In this document: piece by piece, positions 16,797 through 25,776 of the stretch | Layout of the letters: each line of letters starts with the position of its first letter | Position numbering within the stretch: position 1 is the first letter of the stretch | Assembly (NCBI GenBank): GCA_036734385.1 | Contig: DAIMYQ010000002.1 | Coordinates: 1-64,000, forward strand | Length of the DNA: 64,000 nt | DNA from: JAAYPI01 sp036734385 | GTDB lineage: Bacteria > Bacteroidota > Bacteroidia > Bacteroidales > Paludibacteraceae | Reading direction: 5' to 3' | Translations under genes and position numbers: made by a program | The notes under the pieces: generated by a model | The model's database searches: none | What the model was told of the DNA's origin: nothing | Seen by the model: only the letters and a program-made list of their open reading frames with translations

Positions 16797-18470
16797 ATGC
16801 TCAATTTTCTAAAAAACAAAACAACTATTACTCAACTGTCAATCATTCTGTTGGGATTACTGTTATTCCTCCCGGGATTGGGAAATGTTCATCTGTTTGA
16901 CTGGGATGAAATAAATTTTGCCGAATCTGCTAGAGAAATGATTAATTCGGGGAATTATCTCACGGTTCAGATTAATTTTGAGCCATTTTGGGAAAAACCT
17001 CCTTTATTTATCTGGTTCCAGGTTTTGTCAATGAAAATTTTCGGCATCAATGAATTTGCCGCTCGTTTTCCCAATGCTATTTGTGGAATAGCAACCTTGC
17101 TGACACTTTTTAACATAGGAAAAACACTCAAAAATTATCGTTTCGGTATTCTATGGGTTTTGCTGTATGTTGGTTCCATTTTCCCCTTTTTCTATTTTAA
17201 ATCGGGAATTATTGACCCTTGGTTTAACTTATTTATTTTTCTTGGCATTTATTTTTTCGCACGATTTACAAGTGCCGAAAGGAAAGGAAACGGATACAAT
17301 TTTCTGATGTTTTCGGGACTTTTTTTGGGCTTGTCAATTTTAACGAAAGGACCTGCCGGATTACTGATTTTCTTGCTTAGTTTCGGCATTTACCTAATTG
17401 CTACAAAATTCAAATGGAACTATACATGGAAACATGTTGCCGTATTTTCGAGCATATTAATTTTTGTAGGCAGCTTTTGGTTTTTGCTACAAATATTAAT
17501 GGGAAATTCCAAAATAATAGAAGACTTTATCGTTTATCAAATTCGATTGTTTCAAACAAAAGATGCCGGACACGGAGGCTTTTTATTATACCATTTTGCA
17601 ATCTTGTTTATTGGCGTTTTTCCTGCATCAATATTAGCTTTACCAACTTTCAGAAGCTCCATCATCAAGCAGGAAACGGATACAAACACACAAAATGTAT
17701 TTCGTTGGATGATGATTACTTTCTGGGTAGTTCTTATCTTATTTACCATCGTAAAAACTAAAATTGTACATTACTCATCAATGTGCTATTTTCCATTGAC
17801 GTTTTTTGCAGCTTGGTATTGCGATAAATTACTTACTGAAAAGAAAAAATTTCCGAAAACAATGCAGGTTTTATTGATTGCATTAGCTGTCTTGTTTGGT
17901 ATTGCCACCATCATTGTAACACTTTTTGATAAAATAAAACAATACCTTATTCCTTACGTAAAAGATGCTTATACAGCAGGAAGTATGCAAGCAACATCAA
18001 CTTGGACTGGCTTTGAACCAATTATCGGATTACTATTAATAGCCACAACGATTACATTTTGCTTACAAATAAACAAAATTAAAAAACTTAGAACTTTTGC
18101 CATTTTAACTATCGGGTCATTGTTTTTTACATGGATAACGATGTTACTTGTTGTCCCTCAAGTAGAAAAATACAGTCAGCGAGCAACCATCGAATTTTAC
18201 GAAAGTAAAAAAGGAGAAAATTGTTATATCTATCCGATTTCTAGGTCGTATGCACATTATTTTTACTCCGACAGGCAAGCAAAAAACAATTGTGCAGACA
18301 AAGAATTCTTAATGCACGGAAACATTGACAAAACATGCTATTTTGTTCTAAAAAATAAGACAGGACGAGTCGATAAATTTATGTCTGATGTGCCTGATGC
18401 CATCAAACTATATGAAAAAAACGGATATGCATTTTTAGTGCGTCACCCTAAAAAACAACTGATAAAATAA
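16797..18470 (+). CDS. GT-C (ArnT/PMT-like) membrane glycosyltransferase
   Basis: A 557-residue integral membrane protein with about eleven hydrophobic segments. It has the GT-C first-loop signature FDWDEINFAESAREM (about 38-52), including the Asp-Glu pair, and FWEKPPLFIW (about 63-72), as in ArnT/PMT-type transferases. Such enzymes take a sugar from a polyprenyl-phosphate carrier on the periplasmic side. It lies 9 nt after ilvD and 8 nt before a DPM1-like GT2, which is followed by a GtrA protein. Together they form a complete three-component glycosylation cassette inside the ilv operon. The acceptor (lipid A, O-antigen, protein) is unknown. Confidence 0.85.
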   Translation: MLNFLKNKTTITQLSIILLGLLLFLPGLGNVHLFDWDEINFAESAREMINSGNYLTVQINFEPFWEKPPLFIWFQVLSMKIFGINEFAARFPNAICGIATLLTLFNIGKTLKNYRFGILWVLLYVGSIFPFFYFKSGIIDPWFNLFIFLGIYFFARFTSAERKGNGYNFLMFSGLFLGLSILTKGPAGLLIFLLSFGIYLIATKFKWNYTWKHVAVFSSILIFVGSFWFLLQILMGNSKIIEDFIVYQIRLFQTKDAGHGGFLLYHFAILFIGVFPASILALPTFRSSIIKQETDTNTQNVFRWMMITFWVVLILFTIVKTKIVHYSSMCYFPLTFFAAWYCDKLLTEKKKFPKTMQVLLIALAVLFGIATIIVTLFDKIKQYLIPYVKDAYTAGSMQATSTWTGFEPIIGLLLIATTITFCLQINKIKKLRTFAILTIGSLFFTWITMLLVVPQVEKYSQRATIEFYESKKGENCYIYPISRSYAHYFYSDRQAKNNCADKEFLMHGNIDKTCYFVLKNKTGRVDKFMSDVPDAIKLYEKNGYAFLVRHPKKQLIK

Positions 18471-18478
18471 CAAAATAT

Positions 18479-19216
18479 ATGATAAATGGTAAAAAAATTG
18501 TAGTAGTAATGCCTGCTTACAATGCAGAAAAAACATTAGAACAGACATACAAGGAAATTCCTTTCGATATTGTAGATGAGGTAATTTTAACAGATGACCA
18601 TAGCAGCGACCACACCATTGAAAAAGCGAAAGAACTAGGCATCAAAGAAATTAATGTACACGAAAAAAATAAAGGTTACGGTGGAAATCAAAAAACTTGT
18701 TATAATCGTGCATTAGAATTAGGTGCTGATATTGTAATCATGTTGCATCCTGATTATCAGTACACTCCGCAATTAATTCATTCTATTGCCTACATTATTG
18801 CCAATGATTTGTACCCCGCGGTATTGGCTTCTCGTATCTTAGGAAACGGTGCCTTAAAAGGCGGTATGCCAATGATAAAATATGTTTCAAACAGATTTTT
18901 AACGTTTGCGGAAAATCTCTTGTTAGGTCAAAAATTATCCGAATACCATTCAGGATACAGAGCTTTTTCGGCAGATGTATTGCGTAATATCAATTATAAC
19001 ATCAATTCCGATGACTTTATTTTTGACAATGAAATGTTGGCTCAAATATTTTATGCAGGATACGAGATCGGAGAAATAACGTGTCCTACAAAATATTTCA
19101 AAGAAGCTTCTTCTATCAATTTAAAAAGAAGTTTCATTTATGGATTAGGAGTACTCAAAGTGTCTTTGGTATATCGCTTGTGTAAATGGCATTTAGCTAA
19201 ATCAAAATTATATTAA
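18479..19216 (+). CDS. GT2 family polyprenyl-phosphate glycosyltransferase (DPM1-like)
   Basis: A 245-residue GT-A fold enzyme without clear membrane helices, likely charging a polyprenyl phosphate with a hexose from a nucleotide sugar. It shows PAYNAEKTLEQTY near the N-terminus, the nucleotide-binding LTDDHSSD (about 38-45), GYGGNQKTCYNRAL (about 67-80), and a DXD-like MLHPDYQY (about 90-97). The soluble form resembles DPM1 more than GtrB, which carries two C-terminal helices. It sits between the GT-C transferase and the GtrA gene, within the ilv operon. Confidence 0.85.
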   Translation: MINGKKIVVVMPAYNAEKTLEQTYKEIPFDIVDEVILTDDHSSDHTIEKAKELGIKEINVHEKNKGYGGNQKTCYNRALELGADIVIMLHPDYQYTPQLIHSIAYIIANDLYPAVLASRILGNGALKGGMPMIKYVSNRFLTFAENLLLGQKLSEYHSGYRAFSADVLRNINYNINSDDFIFDNEMLAQIFYAGYEIGEITCPTKYFKEASSINLKRSFIYGLGVLKVSLVYRLCKWHLAKSKLY

Positions 19217-19227
19217 AAAAGAAAAAC

Positions 19228-19659
19228 GTGTTGCAAATTCAATTCGACAAATTATTTAAAAATAAGACATCAAACATTTTTATACAGATGTTTCGCTACT
19301 TATTTTCCGGCGGAATAGCATTTGTATTTGATAAGAGTATTTTTCTGTTGACAAGGTATTATTTTGATATAAACAAATACGTATCAACAACAATTTCATT
19401 TGTTATCGGATTGATTATCACCTACATATTGAGTATTCTTTGGGTATTTAACGAACGCCGTCTGAAAGACAGTAAAACCGAGATACTAATTTTCAGCATT
19501 ATCGGAGTTATTGGACTTTTACTGATGAATTTTTTCATGTGGCTATTTTCGCAAAAAGCACACATATCAATTGATTTTGTTTCTAACTTGTTAGCTACAG
19601 CATTAGTAACAATTTGGAACTTTGCAGCAAAAAAAACAACTCTTTTCACAAAAAAATAG
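19228..19659 (+). CDS. GtrA-like family membrane protein
   Basis: A 143-residue protein with four hydrophobic segments (about 25-45, 50-75, 88-108, 115-135), the size of GtrA-type proteins proposed to flip polyprenyl-phosphate sugars across the inner membrane. FRYLFSGGIAFVFDKSIFLL matches the family's N-terminal helix. The start chosen is GTG at 19228. The in-frame ATG at 19288 would give a 123-residue protein and is also acceptable. The stop is 3 nt before ilvB, so it is cotranscribed with the ilv genes. Confidence 0.8.
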   Translation: MLQIQFDKLFKNKTSNIFIQMFRYLFSGGIAFVFDKSIFLLTRYYFDINKYVSTTISFVIGLIITYILSILWVFNERRLKDSKTEILIFSIIGVIGLLLMNFFMWLFSQKAHISIDFVSNLLATALVTIWNFAAKKTTLFTKK

Positions 19660-19662
19660 ATT

Positions 19663-21360
19663 ATGAGCAAAAAACCAATTTCAGGGTCTTATGCCCTAAT
19701 AGAATCATTACTAAATGAAGGCGTTGATACCATTTTCGGTTATCCGGGAGGTGCTATTATTCCCGTTTTCGACGCACTATATGATTATTACGAAAGAATT
19801 CGCTATATATTAACTCGTCACGAACAAGGAGCAACCCACGCCGCACAAGGCTACGCAAGAGTGTCAGGTAAAGTTGGTGTTTGTATTGTAACATCGGGAC
19901 CCGCGGCTACTAATGCTATTACAGGCATTGGAGATGCTATGATAGACAGTACTCCTCTCGTTGTCATCACAGGTCAGGTAAGTGCTAATCTGTTAGGTAC
20001 GGATGCGTTTCAGGAAATTGACGTCGTAGGTATAACACAACCTATTACCAAATGGAGCTATCAAATACGTCGCCCCGAAGAAATAGCTTGGGCTGTTGCT
20101 CGTGCTTTTTATATTGCTAAAAGTGGACGTCCGGGACCTGTCGTTCTTGACTTTGCAAAAAATGCACAACTTGGTTTGATTGACTACAAACCTGAATTTT
20201 GTAATTTTATCCGAAGTTATTTACCTGTACCGAACATTGACGAAAATATTTTCAAAAAAGCCGCCGATTTGATTAATTCAGCAAAAAAGCCCTTTGCTTT
20301 GGTTGGTCAAGGAGTAACTATCGGACAAGCAGAAGACGAATTGAAAGAATTTTTGGACAAGGCAGATATTCCTGCGGCATGGACTTTATTGGGCGAATCT
20401 GCTATGCCGACAGATTATCGACTAAACAAAGGTATGCTTGGTATGCATGGAAATATTGGTCCAAATATTAAAACAAATGAATGTGACGTTTTAATTGCTA
20501 TTGGTATGCGTTTTGACGATCGGGTAACAGGTGATTTGACAAATTATGCCAAACAAGCCAAAGTCATTCACATGGATATTGATTCTGCGGAAATCGACAA
20601 AAACGTTAAAACATCCGTTGCCGTCTTGGGAAACGTAAAGACCACCCTTCCGACAATTACCAAACTATTAAAGAAAACCAATCATAAAGAATGGATTGAA
20701 TCCTTCAAAGAGCACGAAGAACAAGAATATCAGAACGTTATAAAAAGTGAGACAGAACCTGCCGAAGGTGCTATCAAAATGGGTGAGGTAATAAGCAAAA
20801 TTTCCGAAGCATGTCGCCACGAAGCAATTTTAGTTACAGACGTAGGTCAAAACCAAATGATGGCTGCCCGTTATTTTAAATTTAAGAAAAAACGCAGTAT
20901 GATAACTTCAGGAGGATTGGGTACTATGGGATTTGGCATTCCTGCTGCCATAGGAGCCAAAGTAGGAGCACCCGAGCGTACAGTGTGCCTTTTCTGTGGT
21001 GACGGAGGTTTCCAAATGACTATTCAAGAATTAGGAACTATTATGCAAGAAAACTTAGGTATAAAAATGGTTATTCTGAATAATAATTATTTAGGGATGG
21101 TACGTCAATGGCAAGAATTGTTCCATGGAAAACGTTATTCTTCTACCCTAATGGAAAACCCTGATTTTATAGCTATTGCCAACGCTTATAAAATAAAAGG
21201 AAAAGAAATTTCCGACAGAGAATCATTGGACGAAGGCATCAAAGAAATGTTTGCTGATGATTCAGCCTTCTTGCTAGTTGTAAATGTAGAACAATTCGGA
21301 TTGGTATACCCTATGGTTCCCGCAGGAACAGCCGTAACCAACATATTATTAGGAGAATAA
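19663..21360 (+). CDS. ilvB: Acetolactate synthase large (catalytic) subunit
   Basis: A TPP-dependent enzyme that condenses pyruvate with pyruvate or 2-ketobutyrate, the first common step of valine/leucine/isoleucine synthesis. The protein has 565 residues. The catalytic glutamate is in RHEQGATHAAQGYAR (Glu54). The TPP/Mg motif starts at GDGG (446-449) and continues to NNNYLGMVRQWQELF (near 473-487). FGYPGGAIIPVFD (25-37) is the family's N-terminal signature. It starts 3 nt after the GtrA gene and is followed 3 nt later by the regulatory subunit. Confidence 0.97.
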   Translation: MSKKPISGSYALIESLLNEGVDTIFGYPGGAIIPVFDALYDYYERIRYILTRHEQGATHAAQGYARVSGKVGVCIVTSGPAATNAITGIGDAMIDSTPLVVITGQVSANLLGTDAFQEIDVVGITQPITKWSYQIRRPEEIAWAVARAFYIAKSGRPGPVVLDFAKNAQLGLIDYKPEFCNFIRSYLPVPNIDENIFKKAADLINSAKKPFALVGQGVTIGQAEDELKEFLDKADIPAAWTLLGESAMPTDYRLNKGMLGMHGNIGPNIKTNECDVLIAIGMRFDDRVTGDLTNYAKQAKVIHMDIDSAEIDKNVKTSVAVLGNVKTTLPTITKLLKKTNHKEWIESFKEHEEQEYQNVIKSETEPAEGAIKMGEVISKISEACRHEAILVTDVGQNQMMAARYFKFKKKRSMITSGGLGTMGFGIPAAIGAKVGAPERTVCLFCGDGGFQMTIQELGTIMQENLGIKMVILNNNYLGMVRQWQELFHGKRYSSTLMENPDFIAIANAYKIKGKEISDRESLDEGIKEMFADDSAFLLVVNVEQFGLVYPMVPAGTAVTNILLGE

Positions 21361-21363
21361 ACT

Positions 21364-21918
21364 ATGGAAACAAAATTATATACAGTAACCATTTTTTCTG
21401 AGAACACACCGGGTTTATTAAATCAAATTACGATTATTTTTACCCGTCGTCAGTTAAACATTGAAACTTTATCCGTTTCTCCATCAGCTATTAAAGGTAT
21501 TCATAAGTTTACCATTACGGTAGAAACGACGTTAGATAGTATTCAAAAAGTGGTAAAACAAATAGACAAGCGTGTAGACATTCTTAAAGCTTATTACAAT
21601 ACGGATGATGACTTGATTTACCAAGAAATTGCCCTTTATAAATTGGCTACCGACAAAATTTTGTCTTTAGGAAGTATCGAGGCGTTAATACGTCGCTATA
21701 ATGTGCGTATTCTGGATATAACTCCCACATGCGTAGTTATCGAAAAAACAGGACTTTACGAAGAGACTCAAGAGCTATTCGAAGAATTGCAAAGTTCAAT
21801 AGGTGTTCTTCAATTTATCCGTTCCGGACGCGTAGCTATTACCAAAAGCAAAGTAGAAAGATTAAGCGATATGTTAGCCTCCATTGATGAATGTACCAAA
21901 AGAAAACAAATAGATTAG
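21364..21918 (+). CDS. ilvN: Acetolactate synthase regulatory (small) subunit
   Basis: A 184-residue ACT-domain subunit that gives valine feedback control and full activity to IlvB. An N-terminal ACT domain (about 4-75: YTVTIFSENTPGLLNQITII, then RRQLNIETLSVSPS) is followed by the C-terminal ALS_ss domain. The length matches bacterial IlvH/IlvN of the longer type. It is 3 nt after ilvB. Its 3' end lies close to the thioesterase start, consistent with translational coupling. Confidence 0.95.
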   Translation: METKLYTVTIFSENTPGLLNQITIIFTRRQLNIETLSVSPSAIKGIHKFTITVETTLDSIQKVVKQIDKRVDILKAYYNTDDDLIYQEIALYKLATDKILSLGSIEALIRRYNVRILDITPTCVVIEKTGLYEETQELFEELQSSIGVLQFIRSGRVAITKSKVERLSDMLASIDECTKRKQID

Positions 21919-21935
21919 ATTTCGAAGAAGCTTCT

Positions 21936-22649
21936 ATGCAACAATATGATTTTTATATTCATCCCCAAGAAGTTGATTTTACGAAAAGGATAACTATCAG
22001 CTCGTTAGGCAGTCATATTTTAAATGCCGCAGGTTTGGCTGCATTAGAAAATGGTTTTGGAGTAGACAATATGGAAAAAGATAACCTCACATGGGTCGTT
22101 TCTCGGTTGGCTATAGAAATGATGGAGTTTCCGTTGCAATACGAAAAAATCAGTATTGAAACATGGGTAGAAGATTTTGGAAAAATAATTACCACTCGAA
22201 ACTTTAAAATTCATTGTAATAACAAACTAATCGGAAATGCTTCCTCTCAATGGGCTCTAATAGATATTGAAACACGCAAGGCATTTAGTTTACAAAATAA
22301 ACCCGAACTAAATTTATTTGCCACAGGTATTGCTTCTCAAATAGAAAAGCCCATTAAAGTAGGAGAAATAAATAGTGAAGTCATCCAAGAACATCTCATT
22401 CGATATAGCGATATCGATTTCAATAATCACGCCAGCAGCATGAAATATTTGGAATGGATGCTTGATACATATTCTGTTGAACAATATGCAACAAAAAGAA
22501 TAAAACGATTGGATATCAACTACCTACATGAATCTGTTTTTAACCAATTGATTTCCATACATAGAATTGAAGAAGAAAACATATCCTTATTTGATACAAA
22601 AACAGCAGATGGAAGATCTGTTTGCAAAGCACGAATTATGTGGAACTAA
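21936..22649 (+). CDS. Acyl-ACP thioesterase (FatA-like)
   Basis: A 237-residue double-hotdog thioesterase of the acyl-ACP TE family, expected to release fatty acids from acyl carrier protein. The N-terminal hotdog has LGSHILNAAGLAALENGFG and WVVSRLAIEMMEFPL. The C-terminal hotdog carries RYSDIDFNNHASSMKYLEWM, containing the Asn-His pair typical of the active site. The ATG at 21936 is preferred, 17 nt after the ilvN stop; an in-frame ATG at 21891 would overlap ilvN. From what I recall, a thioesterase sits between ilvN and ilvC in other Bacteroidetes too. Confidence 0.85.
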   Translation: MQQYDFYIHPQEVDFTKRITISSLGSHILNAAGLAALENGFGVDNMEKDNLTWVVSRLAIEMMEFPLQYEKISIETWVEDFGKIITTRNFKIHCNNKLIGNASSQWALIDIETRKAFSLQNKPELNLFATGIASQIEKPIKVGEINSEVIQEHLIRYSDIDFNNHASSMKYLEWMLDTYSVEQYATKRIKRLDINYLHESVFNQLISIHRIEEENISLFDTKTADGRSVCKARIMWN

Positions 22650-22695
22650 TTTTTACTCAAAAGGATGCTAAAAACGCTATAAAACAATAAGAAAA

Positions 22696-22727
22696 TTTGC
22701 CCGACTAATAAAAATATTGTAATTTTG
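22696..22727 (+). promoter_or_regulatory. Promoter of ilvC
   Basis: TTTG (22696-22699) and TAATTTTG (22720-22727), 20 nt apart, are a full match to the Bacteroidetes -33/-7 pair. It lies about 97 nt before ilvC, so ilvC can be transcribed separately from the attenuated operon. Confidence 0.75.
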
Positions 22728-22824
22728 CTCCGTTTTTAGTTTTATAACAAATTATAACTTCTTCATCAAAAAAAATTAGTAAATAAAATTATATTTACCT
22801 TTTAATAAATAAATTATTAGCAAA

Positions 22825-23871
22825 ATGGCACAAATGAATTTTGGCGGTGTAATCGAAAATGTAGTTACCCGTAGTGAATTTCCTTTAGAAAAAGCTCGTG
22901 AAGTATTAAAAAATGATACCATTGCGGTTATTGGTTATGGTGTGCAAGGTCCTGGTCAATCTCTAAATCTACGTGATAATGGCTTTAAAGTAATTGTTGG
23001 ACAACGTAAAGGTGGAAAAACTTGGGACAAAGCCATTGCTGACGGTTGGGTACCGGGTGAAACGTTATTTGAAATAGAAGAAGCATGCAAACGTGCAACT
23101 ATTATTCAATACTTACTTTCTGATGCTGCTCAAATCGAAGTATGGCCAAAAATTAAACCTTATTTGACAGCTGGAAAGACGCTGTATTTTTCTCACGGGT
23201 TTGGTATTACATATAAAGAACGTACAGGTATCATTCCTCCTGCCGATGTTGATGTTGTTTTAATTGCACCAAAAGGTTCAGGTACTTCTTTACGTCGTAT
23301 GTTCTTACAAGGTCGTGGATTAAATTCTTCTTATGCTATCTTCCAAGATGCAACAGGAAAAGCATTCGAACGTGTAGTAGCATTGGGTATTGGTGTCGGT
23401 TCCGGTTATTTATTTGAAACCACATTCAAAAAGGAAGTCTACTCTGACCTTACCGGTGAACGTGGTACACTTATGGGTGCAATCCAAGGTTTATTGTTAG
23501 CTCAATATGAGGTGTTACGTGAAAACGGACATACCCCTTCTGAAGCCTTCAACGAAACAGTAGAAGAATTAACACAATCACTAATGCCTTTGTTTGCTGA
23601 AAATGGTATGGATTGGATGTATGCAAATTGTTCTACTACCGCACAACGTGGAGCTTTGGATTGGATGGTTCCTTTCCATGATGCAACCAAACCTGTATTC
23701 AAAAAATTATACGATGAAGTAGCTTGTGGAAACGAAGCGCAACGTTCTATCGATACCAACTCTAAACCCGACTATCGTGCAGGTTTGGAAAAAGAATTGA
23801 AACAACTCCACGACAGTGAAATGTGGCAAGCCGGTGCCGTAGTTCGTAAATTGCGTCCCGAAAACAATTAA
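22825..23871 (+). CDS. ilvC: Ketol-acid reductoisomerase (NADP+)
   Basis: Isomerises and reduces acetolactate to 2,3-dihydroxy-isovalerate (and the isoleucine homologue). The protein has 348 residues. The N-terminal Rossmann domain has VIGYGVQGPGQSLNLRDNG and the phosphate-binding VGQRKGGKTW. The knotted helical domain has the acidic metal ligands in TGERGTLMGAIQGLL and FNETVEELTQSLMPL. Length and signatures match the Bacteroidetes form. It lies 175 nt after the thioesterase gene with its own promoter and terminator. Confidence 0.96.
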   Translation: MAQMNFGGVIENVVTRSEFPLEKAREVLKNDTIAVIGYGVQGPGQSLNLRDNGFKVIVGQRKGGKTWDKAIADGWVPGETLFEIEEACKRATIIQYLLSDAAQIEVWPKIKPYLTAGKTLYFSHGFGITYKERTGIIPPADVDVVLIAPKGSGTSLRRMFLQGRGLNSSYAIFQDATGKAFERVVALGIGVGSGYLFETTFKKEVYSDLTGERGTLMGAIQGLLLAQYEVLRENGHTPSEAFNETVEELTQSLMPLFAENGMDWMYANCSTTAQRGALDWMVPFHDATKPVFKKLYDEVACGNEAQRSIDTNSKPDYRAGLEKELKQLHDSEMWQAGAVVRKLRPENN

Positions 23872-23889
23872 GAAATTTTTCTATTATAG

Positions 23890-23920
23890 AAAAGGCTGCC
23901 TGAAAAGGTGGCCTTTTTTG
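23890..23920 (+). terminator. Intrinsic terminator after ilvC
   Basis: AAAAGGCTGCCT / AGGTGGCCTTTT, a 12-bp stem with wobble pairs and a 4-nt loop, runs into a T tract 18 nt after the ilvC stop. Confidence 0.88.
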
Positions 23921-23955
23921 TGACCCAAAACACGATCTCGTGAAATGATAAAAAA

Positions 23956-24678
23956 ATGAAAAACATACTAACAATCATCTTTCTACTTTGTTTCTATTTC
24001 GTTACAATGGGACAAGAGACAAAGTTTTATAAAACAGTTGATGCAGATGCAATACTATCTGTTGATGGAGGCTTACTGGAAGATTATCTTGCAAAAAACA
24101 TTCGATATCCGGTAGATGCCATAGAGAACAACCTTATGGGAACTTATATTGGTTGCATTAGACTCGATGCTAATGGAAAATTAATCAGTATTTTTACTGT
24201 AAACCCTATTAGCAAATCCGTGGATAGCAAATTTGTGGATTTAATGAAAAAAACTTTTGCTAAAAACAAAGTTGTTGTGAGAAATGTTGTTGATACCACA
24301 GACATATTTGTTCCTATCGAATACAAAATAGCGAATGGGAAACAAACGTATGATTTTCATATTGATACGGACTTAGCTCCTTCTTTTGTTTCACGCGAAA
24401 TTGTTGCTATTGGGACGCCAACAAGCGAAATAAAATTTCTTGAAGATGAATCTTTGCTCGACGAAGCTAATGTAAACTTCCACCATCGAAAATATTATAG
24501 ATGTCTTAATGCCTTGAATGAATTAATACGAAGAAATCCCTATAATCCTGATTTATTGGTTATGAGAGGAATCTGCTATAACAAACTTGAAAAGAAAGAA
24601 TTGGAATGCCGAGATCATAACTATTTGAGATTTTTCTTAGGAAGTAATAAGTACAAAAAATTGGGTAGTTGCAATTAA
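23956..24678 (+). CDS. Secreted protein with a TonB C-terminal-like domain
   Basis: A 240-residue exported protein. Residues 1-19 form a signal peptide (hydrophobic core ILTIIFLLCFYFV, then TMGQE). Residues about 40-110 resemble the TonB C-terminal fold, with NIRYPVDAIENNLMGTYIGC and RLDANGKLISI. The C-terminal third (about 170-235) is helical and TPR-like, with a Cys-rich tail. Bacteroidetes encode many such proteins without a TonB membrane anchor, and their role is generally unknown. The gene is single, between the ilvC terminator and folD. Confidence 0.7.
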   Translation: MKNILTIIFLLCFYFVTMGQETKFYKTVDADAILSVDGGLLEDYLAKNIRYPVDAIENNLMGTYIGCIRLDANGKLISIFTVNPISKSVDSKFVDLMKKTFAKNKVVVRNVVDTTDIFVPIEYKIANGKQTYDFHIDTDLAPSFVSREIVAIGTPTSEIKFLEDESLLDEANVNFHHRKYYRCLNALNELIRRNPYNPDLLVMRGICYNKLEKKELECRDHNYLRFFLGSNKYKKLGSCN

Positions 24679-24826
24679 ATCAAATGGTAATTCGTACATT
24701 ATTGAATCTTCTCTATCCTAAGAAACAGCTTAAAATGAGGGGGATTTTGGAAAAATAAAGAAATATTCGAGGATATATTGACAGAAAAATATTACTTTCG
24801 AATCTTAATAAAAACTAGATTAACTC

Positions 24827-25672
24827 ATGAATAATAAACCTATTTTATTGGATGGTAAAGCCTTATCAAAAGAGATTGAGAATAATTTACGAGTCAGAGT
24901 TAAAAACATCATTCAAAAGACTGGAAAAACTCCTGTACTAGCAACTATACTTGTCGGGAATGACCCATCATCAGAGGTATATGTAAAAATGAAGGGGAAT
25001 GCCTGCGAACGAGTTGGCATGACTTCTTTAAAAGTTCATTTATCCGAAAAGACAACAACCGGTGAGTTATTAGTCGAAATTGAGAAATTAAACAACGACC
25101 AAAACATTTGTGGCATCTTATTGCAGCACCCTGTTCCTAAACAAATTGACGAACGAGCTTGCTTCGACAAGATTGCCATTGATAAGGACGTTGATGGCGT
25201 CACTTGTCTCGGGTTTGGACGAATGTCCATGAACGAAATAGCCTACGGAAGTGCCACCCCTGCAGGTATAATGGAAATAATCAAGCACTACCAATTGCCA
25301 GTGGAAGGAAAACATGCCATAGTGGTTGGTCGTAGTTCCATTTTAGGAAAACCAATTGCCATGATGCTTCTGAATGAGAATGCAACAGTTACTATTTGCC
25401 ACTCAAAAACTAAAAACTTACCGGAGTTAATCAAACAGGCTGATATTGTTGTAGGAGCTGTAGGCAAACCTGAATTTATAAAAGCTGATTGGATAAAAGA
25501 TAATGCAATAGTTATTGATGCCGGGTACCACAAAGGAGGAATTGGAGATATCGAAACAGACAAAATAAAAGATAGAGCATTCGCTTACACTCCCGTACCA
25601 GGTGGAGTCGGACCAATGACAATTGCCATGCTGATAAAACAAACAGTTGAATCGGCAGAAAGAAAAGAATGA
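24827..25672 (+). CDS. folD: Methylenetetrahydrofolate dehydrogenase / cyclohydrolase
   Basis: A bifunctional cytoplasmic enzyme interconverting 5,10-methylene-, methenyl- and 10-formyl-tetrahydrofolate. The protein has 281 residues. It shows SEVYVKMKGNACERVGM (the family's YVxxK catalytic Lys region, about 47-63), LLQHPVPKQID (about 102-112), DKDVDG near 125, the Rossmann VVGRSSILGKPIAMML (about 165-180) and the C-terminal TPVPGGVGPMTIAML. The start and length fit the family. Nothing regulatory stands out upstream; the 148-nt intergenic stretch has only a near-consensus -7 (TACTTTCG). Confidence 0.96.
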   Translation: MNNKPILLDGKALSKEIENNLRVRVKNIIQKTGKTPVLATILVGNDPSSEVYVKMKGNACERVGMTSLKVHLSEKTTTGELLVEIEKLNNDQNICGILLQHPVPKQIDERACFDKIAIDKDVDGVTCLGFGRMSMNEIAYGSATPAGIMEIIKHYQLPVEGKHAIVVGRSSILGKPIAMMLLNENATVTICHSKTKNLPELIKQADIVVGAVGKPEFIKADWIKDNAIVIDAGYHKGGIGDIETDKIKDRAFAYTPVPGGVGPMTIAMLIKQTVESAERKE

Positions 25673-25776
25673 ATTTCATCAGGAAAAATTTATCATTCTG
25701 CTTTCTTACTTGAATCAGCATCTTTCATATAGTATATCAATAATTCTTTATACACTGCAACTTTCAAGATAAAAAA

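Noticed and set aside
24679..24826. Riboswitch upstream of folD
   Set aside because: The 148-nt stretch is AT-rich with no stable paired elements or recognisable aptamer; only a near-consensus -7 element is seen.
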